Source of the DNA: DAIOFH01 sp036745875
GTDB lineage: Bacteria; Planctomycetota; SZUA-567
DNA length: 43,223 bases
Direction: 5' to 3'
Assembly: GCA_036745875.1 (NCBI GenBank)
Contig: DAIOFH010000018.1
Coordinates: 1 to 43,223, forward strand
Numbering within the stretch: the first letter of the stretch is position 1; each line of letters opens with the position of its first letter. A program made the translations under genes and the position numbers. Below the pieces are notes generated by a model. The model had not been told where the DNA came from. It did not search any database and saw only the letters and a list, made by a program, of their open reading frames with translations. Positions 16,202 to 24,748 of the stretch are shown here, piece after piece.

Positions 16202-17689
16202 ATGAGCGATCATTATTTAATCATCGATTTGGGGGCAAGTAACGGCCGGGCCATGGTGGCGGAGTTCACCGGCACAAGCTTCACTTTCGATATCGTCCAC
16301 CGTTTCGAAAACCGCCCGGTTTTTGCCCAGAAGGGCGAGTTTTTCTGGGATATCCTGAATGTTTTTCTGGAGGTCAAGATCGGCATTCAGAAAGCGGTGA
16401 AAAAATACGGGAAACTGCGTTCCATGGCGATCGATTCCTGGGGCTGCGATTTCGGCATCATCGACGCCCAGGGTCGGCTTATGGCCAATCCCCTGCATTA
16501 CCGCGACAGAAGTCAGCACGAACTGAGCGCAAAACTGCATTCGATCATGCCGGAGGAAGAGCTGTACCAGTTGAGCTGCGGCCCCTGCAACCGAATCATG
16601 GGCATTTACAAACTGTTTTCCATGATGCAGCAGGGCTATAGCGAATACTTGCACGGTCACCGGCTTATGATGGTCCCGGATCTTCTCAATTATTTCCTCA
16701 CGGATGTCGTCAGCAACGAGTTCACCAATGCCACCATGACCCTCCTCGTCGACCAGCGCACCCGCGCCTGGGAACCAAAGATCATGGAGAAATTGGGGCT
16801 ACGCACGGACTTGTATACTCCGCTCACCGAGCCCGGCACCATCCTTGGGCCGTTGTCCGGGCGGATCTGCAAGGAAATGGAAATCGACCCGATAACCGTG
16901 GTCATTCCGGCAACTCATGACACCGCTTCCGCCGTCACCGGCATTCCGGTTCTCGACACCAAGGCAAGCTGGGGTTTTATCAGCCTCGGCACCTGGGGCC
17001 TGGCCGGTCTGGAGACGGCGCATCCGGTGATGGATTCGCGCCTGGTAAAAAGCCAGTTCGGCAACGAAGGCGGAGCCAACGGCAAGAACATGCTTCTTAA
17101 AAACATCACCGGCTTGTGGATCATCCAGCAATGCCGAGAGAAATGGAACAAGGACGCCGGCCATGAAGTGCCGTGGGACGAGATTTGCAGCCAGGCGGAC
17201 GCGGCGAAAAAACAAAACTCCGTCTTCGATGTCGACGAGGCACGATTCGGCATGTACCAGGCAGATATGCCGGGGGTTGTCGCGGAGTTTTGCCGGGCAA
17301 CCGGGCAGGACGTCCCGTCCTCGCTCGGGGAGGTTGCACGTTGTGTTCACCGTAGTCTCGCCTACAAGTTCAAGGACAGTTTTGCCGCGGTCACTGAAGT
17401 TACCGGCGTGCCGCTGGATGTGGTGCATGTGGTTGGGGGAGGTTCCCAGGATCGGTTGCTCTGCCAGTGGACGGCGGACGCGGTGGGCATACGTGTACTC
17501 GCCGGCCCGACCGAGACGACCGCCGTTGGAAATCTTATTTTCCAGTTGCTCGCGGACGGGAAAATAGGCTCTCTCGACGAAGGCCGGGAACTGTCGGCCA
17601 ATTCCAGCGAAATTATCGAGCACCTGCCGCACGACACCGTGACATGGGACGCCGATTTCGCGCACTACCGCCGGATAGTCAATTTATAA
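16202..17689 (+). CDS. Rhamnulokinase-like FGGY carbohydrate kinase
   Basis: 495 residues, matching RhaB (about 490). The N-terminal FGGY domain starts with YLIIDLGASNGRAMVAEF and has RFENRPVFAQKGEFFWDI, characteristic of the rhamnulokinase branch. The second half has PATHDTASAVTG, FISLGTWGLAGLE, GGANGKNMLLKNITGLWI and the adenosine-binding VVGGGSQDRLLCQWTADAVG. RhaB enzymes phosphorylate the C1 hydroxyl of L-rhamnulose and related ketoses. No L-rhamnose isomerase or rhamnulose-1-phosphate aldolase is seen nearby, so the substrate is likely another ketose made by the dehydrogenases of this cluster. GAGGG lies just upstream of the start. The isomerase gene follows 19 bp later. Confidence 0.85.
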   Translation: MSDHYLIIDLGASNGRAMVAEFTGTSFTFDIVHRFENRPVFAQKGEFFWDILNVFLEVKIGIQKAVKKYGKLRSMAIDSWGCDFGIIDAQGRLMANPLHYRDRSQHELSAKLHSIMPEEELYQLSCGPCNRIMGIYKLFSMMQQGYSEYLHGHRLMMVPDLLNYFLTDVVSNEFTNATMTLLVDQRTRAWEPKIMEKLGLRTDLYTPLTEPGTILGPLSGRICKEMEIDPITVVIPATHDTASAVTGIPVLDTKASWGFISLGTWGLAGLETAHPVMDSRLVKSQFGNEGGANGKNMLLKNITGLWIIQQCREKWNKDAGHEVPWDEICSQADAAKKQNSVFDVDEARFGMYQADMPGVVAEFCRATGQDVPSSLGEVARCVHRSLAYKFKDSFAAVTEVTGVPLDVVHVVGGGSQDRLLCQWTADAVGIRVLAGPTETTAVGNLIFQLLADGKIGSLDEGRELSANSSEIIEHLPHDTVTWDADFAHYRRIVNL

Positions 17690-17708
17690 CCGCGTTTTGG
17701 AGACAACC

Positions 17709-18899
17709 GTGGATTATCCCAATATATACCTGGTTCTGGACAATTGCTTCGCGATCAAACGCTGGGTCGAACCCGGTGACTGGATTCCTCTGTGCAAACA
17801 AATCGGCTTCGACTACATCCAGGCCAGTTTCGACAACGAAATAGACATGCTCTATTCCCCCTCCTGGTATCAGGACAAATGGTTCAAGGAAGTGCGGGAA
17901 AACGAAGAAAAGCACGACGCCAGGGTGGTGACGTTTTACACCGGCTACCAGACCTACCGGACCGCAGGTCTCGGCCATCCCGACAAGGATATGGCCGAGC
18001 GCCTGATGAACGACTGGGTGTTTTCCGCCATTGACAGGTTGGGACAGCGTGGCAATGGTTTTGGTTTTTCATTCCATGCGATAGTCAACCATATATTACA
18101 GGATCCCGGGCAGTACCGCGAGATGACCGACCGCGTCTATCGCCTCCTCGGGAAGATCGGCGGCAGGGCACATGAAAAGGGAGGCATCCCCGTCTGTGTG
18201 GAAGCGATGTATGCGCCACATCAGCCGCCTTGGACCATCAAGGGAACTCGTGACTTTCTCCGCGAATGCATGGCGCAAGGGTGCAACACCATATACACCA
18301 CTGTGGACGTGGGTCATATGATCGGGCAGTCGCATTTTCTTCGGCCATCCACCGAGGTAATCCGGGAAAGCCTGCGTCAGGCTGAATCTGGCCAGTCGCG
18401 GCCCGGTTTGTGGCTTGGGGCGGATAGCGCGCTGGCGTTGTGGCGGGAATATGCCGCCAAGGGCTCGACCGACTTCGGAGCCGCGGAAAGGATTTCGGAA
18501 GAGATGGACAGATATCCCTACCTGTTTGCCGACGGGCCGGAAGATTCCGATCCCTATGCATGGCTTGAAGAACTGGGCTGTTATTCGCCGATCATGCATT
18601 TGCAGCAAACAAACGGGATCACCGCCTCGCATGCATCTTTTACCCAGGAAGCCAACGCCAAAGGTATTATCACGCCGGAGAAAGTCCTCCAGGCGATAGC
18701 GAAGTCCTATCAAAAACCGGTCGATCCAGCCATGCCGCCCAGGGCAAAAGATATTTATCTGGCTTTCGAACTCTTTTTCTCAAATTCCGAACATCCCCAT
18801 GCCATTATTGAAAAGTTGGAGGAATCGCTGGCATTTTGGCGCACTCTTGTGCCCAGGGACGGGATGCCTTTAGCCGACCTGGTGGACATGGGACGGTAA
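17709..18899 (+). CDS. Xylose-isomerase-like TIM-barrel sugar (phosphate) isomerase/epimerase
   Basis: 396 residues. The chain reads like a TIM barrel of the xylose-isomerase/AP-endonuclease-2 superfamily. Metal-binding candidates are E in VCVEAMYAPH, D and H in TVDVGHMIGQSH and H in IMHLQQTNG, the spacing seen in sugar epimerases. It is longer than the usual 280-residue epimerases. It likely interconverts the ketose or ketose phosphate made by its operon partners. A GTG at 17709 with GGAG six bases upstream is chosen; an in-frame TTG at 17697 lacks such a site. It sits 19 bp after the kinase gene. The exact reaction is unknown. Confidence 0.7.
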   Translation: MDYPNIYLVLDNCFAIKRWVEPGDWIPLCKQIGFDYIQASFDNEIDMLYSPSWYQDKWFKEVRENEEKHDARVVTFYTGYQTYRTAGLGHPDKDMAERLMNDWVFSAIDRLGQRGNGFGFSFHAIVNHILQDPGQYREMTDRVYRLLGKIGGRAHEKGGIPVCVEAMYAPHQPPWTIKGTRDFLRECMAQGCNTIYTTVDVGHMIGQSHFLRPSTEVIRESLRQAESGQSRPGLWLGADSALALWREYAAKGSTDFGAAERISEEMDRYPYLFADGPEDSDPYAWLEELGCYSPIMHLQQTNGITASHASFTQEANAKGIITPEKVLQAIAKSYQKPVDPAMPPRAKDIYLAFELFFSNSEHPHAIIEKLEESLAFWRTLVPRDGMPLADLVDMGR

Positions 18900-19007
18900 A
18901 ATTCCCAGCAGAAAACAGACGGCGCGACGGCGTCGGGAGTGGAACCAGGAGATATGGATCCTGGCGGTGGGGCATTATGTCATTTTATTAGCGAGAGGAA
19001 TCAGACC

Positions 19008-20048
19008 ATGCTGGCATATATCATGAAAACGGATGGGACCGCGGCGGTTGAAAACATTCCCGCTCCGCAATGCCCCAAAGACGGGCTTATAGTGAAAATC
19101 CACAATGCAACCATTTGCGGTACCGATTTCCGCACCTTTATGAAGGGCAGCAACAAAATCACGCCGCCCCGCGTTTTGGGCCACGAAATGGCGGGAATAG
19201 TGGCGGCCGTGGGACCGGAGGTGAAAGGTTTCGATAAGGGCGATCGCGTCACCATGGCTCCGGCCGTCGGCTGCGGACAGTGTTGGCCATGCAGTATCGG
19301 CCACACAAACATGTGTGACGATCTCAAGACGATGGGCTTCCAGTATGACGGTTCTTTTGCCGAATATATGGCCATTCCAGGGCATGCACTGAAAATGGGA
19401 AATGTCATCAGGATTCCTGACGGCATTTCGTTCGACGAAGCCTGCCTGGCCGAGCCGGCGGCATGCGTGTTGACCTCGCACGCCTACCTGAACATTCACG
19501 AGGATGACTTCGTCGTGGTCTATGGAAGCGGCTTTATCGGGTGCATGCATGCCGAATTCGCCTTGGCCGCCGGCGCTCGTGCGGTGATCATGGTGGAAAT
19601 CGCCGAATCACGGCTGGAAATAGCCAAACAAATGATACCGGCGATACAGACCATAAATCCCGGTCGGGAAAATACGGTTGAGCGGGTAAATGAAATGACC
19701 GGAGGCCGCGGCGCGAATGTGGTTATCACCGCTCTTTCAGTGCCTTCCGTGCATACCGAGGCGCAGCAGATTGCATCGAAAATGGGGCGCATCAGTCTTT
19801 TCGGCGGCATCGCTGGCGAGGGCAAGGGCTATCTCGACAGCAATCTCATACATTACAAGGAGCTGTGCGTTTATGGCGTTCACGCCACCACGCCGAAGCT
19901 GGTGCAGGACGTTCTGGATGCGGTCGACAGCGGCAAGGTGAGCATGAAGAAATACATCAGCCATTACTACCCGCTCGGCGACATCGTGAATGGTTTCGCA
20001 GTCATCCGCGATGAAAACGCAATGAAGGTCGTTCTTACCATGGAATAA
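19008..20048 (+). CDS. Zinc-dependent sorbitol/L-iditol dehydrogenase-like protein
   Basis: 346 residues of the medium-chain dehydrogenase family. The catalytic zinc site is formed by ATICGTDFRTF and VLGHEMAGIV, the structural zinc site by CGQCWPCSIGHTNMC, and the nucleotide-binding motif is VYGSGFIGCMHAEFA. It is only distantly related to the dehydrogenase at 13113, so the cluster has two separate zinc dehydrogenases. Enzymes of this type oxidise a secondary alcohol of a polyol or polyol phosphate. ATG 19008 with AGAGG upstream is preferred; the frame extends to 18939. A 108-bp gap holding a 6-bp hairpin (18945-18964) separates it from the isomerase gene, but it is probably in the same transcript. 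Confidence 0.85.
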   Translation: MLAYIMKTDGTAAVENIPAPQCPKDGLIVKIHNATICGTDFRTFMKGSNKITPPRVLGHEMAGIVAAVGPEVKGFDKGDRVTMAPAVGCGQCWPCSIGHTNMCDDLKTMGFQYDGSFAEYMAIPGHALKMGNVIRIPDGISFDEACLAEPAACVLTSHAYLNIHEDDFVVVYGSGFIGCMHAEFALAAGARAVIMVEIAESRLEIAKQMIPAIQTINPGRENTVERVNEMTGGRGANVVITALSVPSVHTEAQQIASKMGRISLFGGIAGEGKGYLDSNLIHYKELCVYGVHATTPKLVQDVLDAVDSGKVSMKKYISHYYPLGDIVNGFAVIRDENAMKVVLTME

Positions 20049-20167
20049 TGGCGGTCGCGTTTTTTCTCTGTCCAAATATACTGATTATTATTATAAATAC
20101 GCTCTGGTGGGGATGGTTAAAGCGAATGACGCGAGATTATTGACTCGACAAGGACGGCACTATTGCA

Positions 20168-20257
20168 TTTTAAATTATATCTGGCCATTCCTTGGCGCTT
20201 TTCGGTCTATCCCGGTTGCACCGTAAGACGCAACAAGGCCACATATGCTATTTAAAA
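20168..20257. repeat. ~90 bp palindromic intergenic element, copy B
   Basis: The element is bounded by TTTTAAAT (20168-20175) and ATTTAAAA (20250-20257). Internal CCTTG/CAAGG and CGGT/ACCG pair, so the stem is kept although the bases differ from copy A (5701-5789), whose inner stem is longer. Left flank TATTGC is also shared. The right end is 19 bp upstream of the DeoR start, and no Shine-Dalgarno is visible between them. Mobile element, REP-like repeat or structured leader are all possible. Confidence 0.65.
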
Positions 20258-20276
20258 AGCGTTAGATAAAAATTCT

Positions 20277-21053
20277 ATGAGTAAAACCGACCAGCGTCGT
20301 CAAAAAATCCTGGAAGTGGTGCAGCGCGAGCGGGCCAAGGGCCTGGTGGATCTTGCCGGCCTTTTGGGTGTGTCGTACATGACTATCCGGCGCGATATGA
20401 AGGAAATGGAGGCAGAGGGGAAGTTGTCCGTCATCAACGGCGTCGCAGTGGCGGCTTCGGAACCATTGCTCCCGAACGACAGACCCTATACGCTTGCCGC
20501 CGCCGGCGCGCAGATGGTTGATGAAAAAAACCGTATCGGGCAAAAAGCGGTCAGTTTTATCGAAAACAACGACGTCATCATCATCGATACCGGTTCGACC
20601 ACGGAGTTTGTCGCCAAGCACCTTCCCGCCGATATGAACATCACCATCATTTGCTACACGATCAACATATTGATAGAGGTGTACAAACGGCCGAATTGCC
20701 AGATCGTCTTCCCCGGCGGCTTCTTCCACGACAATACCCTCATGTTCGAAAGCCCCGAGGGATTGGCGCTTATCAAAAGGAACCGCGCCAACAAGGCCTT
20801 CATCTCCGCAACCGGCGTCTCCGAATCCTACGGCGTCATGTGCGACAACCATTACGAAGTCCCGATGAAGCGCACCATCATCGAATCGAGCCTCAAGCGC
20901 TATTTGCTGTTCGACAGCACCAAGTATGATCGCGTCCGCATCGCCCATTATGCCGAACTCGGCGAATTCAACGGCATCATAACCGATAACGGCGTTCCAA
21001 AAACGCTCAACAAAACGGCGAAGAAGCTGGGAATCGACTTGCATCTGGTTTGA
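20277..21053 (+). CDS. DeoR/GlpR-family transcriptional repressor (sugar cluster)
   Basis: 258 residues, typical for the family. The N-terminal DeoR winged helix includes RRQKILEVVQRE, LAGLLGVSYMTIRRDMKEME and a wing at GKLSVINGVAVAA. The C-terminal sensor domain begins near IGQKAVSFIENNDVIIIDTGSTTEFVA, where D-T-G-S-T-T is the sugar-phosphate-binding loop, and contains DSTKYDR. DeoR proteins repress sugar operons until a phosphorylated sugar binds. Being last in the polyol/aldolase cluster, it is the best candidate regulator of the motifs at 12815, 14358 and 14582. The copy-B palindrome ends 19 bp upstream and no ribosome-binding site is evident. A strong terminator follows. Confidence 0.87.
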   Translation: MSKTDQRRQKILEVVQRERAKGLVDLAGLLGVSYMTIRRDMKEMEAEGKLSVINGVAVAASEPLLPNDRPYTLAAAGAQMVDEKNRIGQKAVSFIENNDVIIIDTGSTTEFVAKHLPADMNITIICYTINILIEVYKRPNCQIVFPGGFFHDNTLMFESPEGLALIKRNRANKAFISATGVSESYGVMCDNHYEVPMKRTIIESSLKRYLLFDSTKYDRVRIAHYAELGEFNGIITDNGVPKTLNKTAKKLGIDLHLV

Positions 21054-21089
21054 GGTGCTTTTGGACACATTTTTCTGAATGCGATAAAG

Positions 21090-21123
21090 CGCAACGCTCT
21101 TCGAACGGGGCGTTGCGTTTTTT
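21090..21123 (+). terminator. Rho-independent terminator after the DeoR gene
   Basis: CGCAACGC (21090-21097) and GCGTTGCG (21110-21117) form a perfect 8-bp stem with a 12-base loop, followed by six T. It ends the plus-strand aldolase-kinase-dehydrogenase-DeoR transcript. Confidence 0.85.
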
Positions 21124-21178
21124 GTTGGTTGTTGTGCTTTGGTTTGCTTGTCGGGAATAAATTCGGTATTATTCGGGG

Positions 21179-22087
21179 ATGTGTAATGAAGCTTTTTCCG
21201 GTCGTCCCGAAGACGACCGGGTATTTCTTGAGATATTGGAAAAACAGATGATTCAGGATATAGTGCCGCATCAATTTACCATTGGATTCAAACAGGGTGG
21301 CCCGCGCGACGGGGATTATATTTTTCTGCTGAGAGGGAACGAAGTGGTGTTTACTGGGGACGCGGAAGAGGATTTTCTGCCGACCTATGAGAAGATGAAA
21401 CCTCTTTGCCCGAATTTGGATACAGCTGCGGTTTATTTATTTTCCATCGACGACATGGCGTTTTACTATTTGGCCGATGCTCCCGATCTCCCTCCTGAGT
21501 TCGTGACGCGGCCGGTACAAGGGTTCAGGGAATACAAACCCAAATGGCTGGCGTATGCCGGGATAACGGCGAGCCATCTCGCCTTGTGGTATGACAAAAA
21601 CCGTTACTGCGGCAGATGCCGCGAATCGATGAAGCCGAAGGCCGACGAGCGGGCGCTGGTGTGCGAGTCGTGTGGTTCCATTATCTTTGCCGGGATATCA
21701 CCCGCTGTCATTGTTGCTATAATGGATGGCGACCGGATACTCATGACCCGCTATGCAAACCGTCCGTTTACCAAATTCGCGCTGGTCGCCGGGTTTATGG
21801 AGGTTGGGGAGACGTTGGAGGATACGGTGCGCCGGGAAGTCATGGAGGAGGTCGGGCTGCGGGTGAAGAACATCCGCTATTACAAAAGCCAACCCTGGGG
21901 CTTTTCCAGTTCCGTGCTCGTGGGCATGTTTGCCGACCTTGACGGTTCACCGGAGATTACCATAGACGAGAACGAACTGCAAGAGGCGCTGTGGATTGCC
22001 CGCGCGGATATTTCCGAGAGGGATTCCGGCATAAGCCTTACGTCGGAGATGATAGACTCGTTCCGCCGCGACAACTTCCCAAGATAA
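21179..22087 (+). CDS. nudC: NADH pyrophosphatase / NAD-capped RNA hydrolase-like Nudix protein
   Basis: 302 residues. The order is that of NudC: an N-terminal domain, a zinc ribbon with CGRC and CESCG (about residues 146-167), and a Nudix domain with box GFMEVGETLEDTVRREVMEEVGL split here as GFMEVGETLEDTVRRE plus VMEEVGL. The NudC-specific array SQPWGFSSS follows (family form SQPWPFPxS; the second proline is a glycine here). It hydrolyses NADH/NAD to NMNH and AMP and can remove NAD caps from RNA. The chosen ATG has a weak GGGG upstream; ATG 21248 is an alternative giving 279 residues. It is a single gene after the DeoR terminator. Confidence 0.87.
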   Translation: MCNEAFSGRPEDDRVFLEILEKQMIQDIVPHQFTIGFKQGGPRDGDYIFLLRGNEVVFTGDAEEDFLPTYEKMKPLCPNLDTAAVYLFSIDDMAFYYLADAPDLPPEFVTRPVQGFREYKPKWLAYAGITASHLALWYDKNRYCGRCRESMKPKADERALVCESCGSIIFAGISPAVIVAIMDGDRILMTRYANRPFTKFALVAGFMEVGETLEDTVRREVMEEVGLRVKNIRYYKSQPWGFSSSVLVGMFADLDGSPEITIDENELQEALWIARADISERDSGISLTSEMIDSFRRDNFPR

Positions 22088-22134
22088 TCAATCTTGTCTT
22101 AGTATGTCGGAGATCCACGATGGTTGTCGTTCTT

Positions 22135-22163
22135 TGCCGCGATCTGAGCCTTGATCGCGGCTC
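22135..22163 (+). terminator. Overlapping hairpins after the Nudix gene
   Basis: GCCGCGATC (22135-22143) pairs with GATCGCGGC (22152-22160), and TGAGCC (22144-22149) pairs with GGCTCA (22158-22163). The two stems exclude each other. The second is followed by TATTTT, so termination of the Nudix transcript is the plainest role. The rest of 22164-22536 holds the operator-promoter at 22303 and no gene. Confidence 0.45.
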
Positions 22164-22302
22164 AAGATATTTTCCGCGTAGCATCAACCTACCTGTCACG
22201 AACGCCAAAGACAAAAAGTTAAGAAACGCTTCCGGTGCAATCCCGGTTCGGCGTATCGCTTTGCGGGAAGGGAAAACGGGTGAATTGAATATTTTGCACT
22301 AT

Positions 22303-22350
22303 TATTACAAAAATAAAATTGACAAACGAGTTTTTGTAATATTATTACAA
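22303..22350 (+). promoter_or_regulatory. Operator-rich promoter of the glycerol dehydrogenase operon
   Basis: TTGACA (22319-22324) with TATTAT (22340-22345) 15 bp on forms a near-consensus promoter. It is overlaid by repeated half-sites. TTGTAATATTATTACAA (22334-22350) is a perfect palindrome with 7-bp arms covering the -10. The 11-bp arms TATTACAAAAA (22303-22313) and TTTTTGTAATA (22331-22341) enclose the -35. ATTATTACAA occurs twice in direct orientation (22301 and 22341). A repressor dimer binding ATTACAA half-sites is likely; its gene is not identified here. Confidence 0.6.
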
Positions 22351-22536
22351 AGGCTTCAACCTTTTGCCTTTTTCAGTGCACCCTAGCATGCGAAGCCGAC
22401 ACATGTGTAATGACTCCTTATTTTAATTTTTCTTGCCATAATGCAAAAAAACGGCCACAACCGACATTACCCGTTTGGCGAAATGATCGCCGGGTGAGCG
22501 AGGCGAACTATATCTATTGAACGAGAGGCCACACAC

Positions 22537-23643
22537 ATGATTCGAAGCGCGATTTTTCCACACAGGTATGTACAGGGAGCCGGCGCGATCAGGGAACTGG
22601 GAATGTATCTCGAAGCGCTGGGCAAGTCCGCCGTTGCCGTTATAGATCCTGGCATTGCCGAAATGCTGAAACCGCGTCTGGATGCGGCGGTCAAAGGCAA
22701 AATCGCGTTGACGTCCATCGATTTCGCGGGCGAGTCCACAGAGGCCGCCATGAAGGCGGTGGCTGCAGAGGCCAAGCGCGTCAACGCCGAAATAATTATC
22801 GGCGCGGGCGGCGGCAAGGCAATTGATACGGCGAAAGGCGCGGCCTTTTTCCAGCCGGCGCGACTGGTGATCATTCCCACCATTTGCGCGTCGGACGCTC
22901 CCTGTAGCAAAAATGCCGTGGTTTACCGCGAAGATCACACTGTCGACAGGGACATTCATGGCTTGTTCAACCCCGATATCGTGTTGGTTGACACGGAAAT
23001 TATCGCCAAGGCGCCGACGCGGTTTCTGTCCGCAGGTATCGCCGATGCCCTTGCCACCTGGTTCGAAGCTGAATCCTGCATGGTGACGCGCCACAAGAAT
23101 TTCACTGGCCATGCCGGTACACTTACCGCCTATGCGATCGCGAAGCTTTGTTTTGAAACGCTACTCGCCAACGCTCCTGCGGCGGTAGAGCATTGCGATC
23201 TTGGGATCGTCACGCCACAGCTTGAGGACGTTGTCGAGGCATGCACCCTTATGAGTACGGTGGGGTTTGAAAGCGGTGGCCTTGGTGCCGCGCACGGCTT
23301 CCACCAGGGTCTCGCCGAACTTCCCGAAACGCACAAATTCATGCATGGGGAAAAGGTCGCGATGGGCATCCTGGCCTCATTATTCCTGACACAAAAGCCG
23401 ACTGCGATGATAAAGGCGATATATGATTTCCATGTCGCTATCCGTCTTCCCGTCTGTTTGGCCGACCTGAATATCGCTGACACCTCGCCGGAACACCTCA
23501 TGGTTGCTGTTGAGCGCATGAACCAGCCGGTGGAATGCACCCATTGGGAGCCGATAGTTTATTCACCCCAGGACCATCTCGCCGCCCTTTTGGCTGCCGA
23601 CCAATATGGCCGGAAAGTGAAGGCATCAATGGTCGACGGCTAA
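22537..23643 (+). CDS. gldA: Iron-containing polyol dehydrogenase, glycerol dehydrogenase-like
   Basis: 368 residues, the length of GldA. The cofactor-binding loop is GAGGGKAIDTAKG (about residue 88). The metal ligands are expected in GIADALATWFEAES (Asp), LGAAHGFHQGL (His) and FMHGEKVAMGI (His), all present. PTICASDAPCS is the GldA-type substrate loop. GldA oxidises glycerol to dihydroxyacetone with NAD; other 1,2-diols are possible. It is the first gene of a unit with an RbsABC-type transporter, which may import glycerol-like or sugar substrates. GAGAGG lies eight bases upstream of the start. Regulated by the palindromic promoter at 22303. Confidence 0.85.
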   Translation: MIRSAIFPHRYVQGAGAIRELGMYLEALGKSAVAVIDPGIAEMLKPRLDAAVKGKIALTSIDFAGESTEAAMKAVAAEAKRVNAEIIIGAGGGKAIDTAKGAAFFQPARLVIIPTICASDAPCSKNAVVYREDHTVDRDIHGLFNPDIVLVDTEIIAKAPTRFLSAGIADALATWFEAESCMVTRHKNFTGHAGTLTAYAIAKLCFETLLANAPAAVEHCDLGIVTPQLEDVVEACTLMSTVGFESGGLGAAHGFHQGLAELPETHKFMHGEKVAMGILASLFLTQKPTAMIKAIYDFHVAIRLPVCLADLNIADTSPEHLMVAVERMNQPVECTHWEPIVYSPQDHLAALLAADQYGRKVKASMVDG

Positions 23644-23810
23644 CGCCTGAATCATCTATAGGATACTTTTCATGTACGCCAGCTCGGCCTGCAGCGGCCG
23701 CAGCCGCACTCCCGCTGTGTAATTGCAGGCACCAATAAATCGCATCACACCAATGTCGCCGCCGCGTCGGCCGGCGATGCATGTTCACGCACTTTTTTAA
23801 GGAGATGTTT

Positions 23811-24748
23811 ATGAAGAAATCGGTCTCGCTTTGATCATCGCGACAGTTGTGCTGGGCGTCGCTTGCGTCCACGCCGGGGAAAAGATCAAGGTCGGTTTTT
23901 CCAACCGCACTCTGAACGGTCCGTATTTCCAGGCCTTGACCACGCATATGGAAAACCTTGGCGGCAAGGCCGGGTTTGAAGTTATCGCAACCGACGCACG
24001 CGGCGACTATTCGAAGCAGCAAAGCGACTGCGAAGACCTGATCTCCCAGAACATCAAATACCTGGTCCTCAACCCCCAGGATCCAGACGCCGGCATCCGT
24101 ATCGCCCGGCAGGCTGACAGGGAGGGGATCAAGGTAATCACCATCGATTCGGATATCAGCCTTGAAGCGCCCGTGGTGACCCGAATCCTTCCCGACAATA
24201 TAGGCAACAACCTTGCCATTGGCCGCTATGCGGCCGAAGTCGCGGGCGATCAGCCGATGAAGATCGTCCTCATCTCCGGCAATCAGGGGAATCTCGTCGG
24301 ACAGGCCCGCAGCATGAATTTCTTTACCGGCCTTACCCTTGGCCAGCTTGAAAGGCTAAATCATACCAACTTCGAGATCGTCAGCCAGCTATGGGGCGGT
24401 TGGGACCAGCAGGGCGGCCTGAAAGCGATGGAAGACGCCCTTGCGACCCATCCCGACCTGAACGCCGTCTATACCGAAAACGACGACATGGCCTTCGGCG
24501 CCATCCGTGCGCTTGCCTCTGCCGGAAAGCATGATAACGAGATCAAGGTCTACAGCTACGACGGCAACAAAAACGCCTACAAGGCAATTATCGACGGCAA
24601 AATGATGGCGACAGGCGAAAACAATCCGGAAAAGATTTCTAACAAGGGCGGTCGTATAATCATCGGCGCTTCGCCTGCGGCATGCGGAGCGCCTTTCATA
24701 CTATTTGGTGACAGGAGCACCCGACATGCAAACTCAGTATGCCATTGA
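23811..24748 (+). pseudogene. Sugar-binding protein gene broken by a frameshift in the signal peptide and an altered C-terminus
   Basis: The natural start is ATG 23811, with AAGGAG about 10 bases upstream. It gives MKKSVSL and then a stop at TGA. One base further along the frame, LIIATVVLGVACVHA continues the signal peptide and runs into the binding protein (KIKVGFSNRTLNGPYFQALT, VLNPQDPDAGIRIA, AVYTENDDMAFGAIRAL). A single-base loss in the leader explains this. At the other end the conserved ENNPEK is followed by about 35 unlike residues and the frame runs 23 bp into the next gene, so the usual C-terminal helix and strand are missing. TTG 23831 could start a leaderless-secretion form, but it would lack the positive N-region. 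The protein is probably not functional in secretion. Confidence 0.65.

Noticed and set aside
17697..17708. TTG 17697 as start of the isomerase gene
   Set aside because: GTG 17709 has GGAG at the correct distance; the TTG overlaps that site.
23831..23833. TTG 23831 as true start of a functional binding-protein gene
   Set aside because: It would begin in the middle of the hydrophobic core of a signal peptide whose basic start (MKK) is encoded one base out of frame, so a frameshift is the better explanation.
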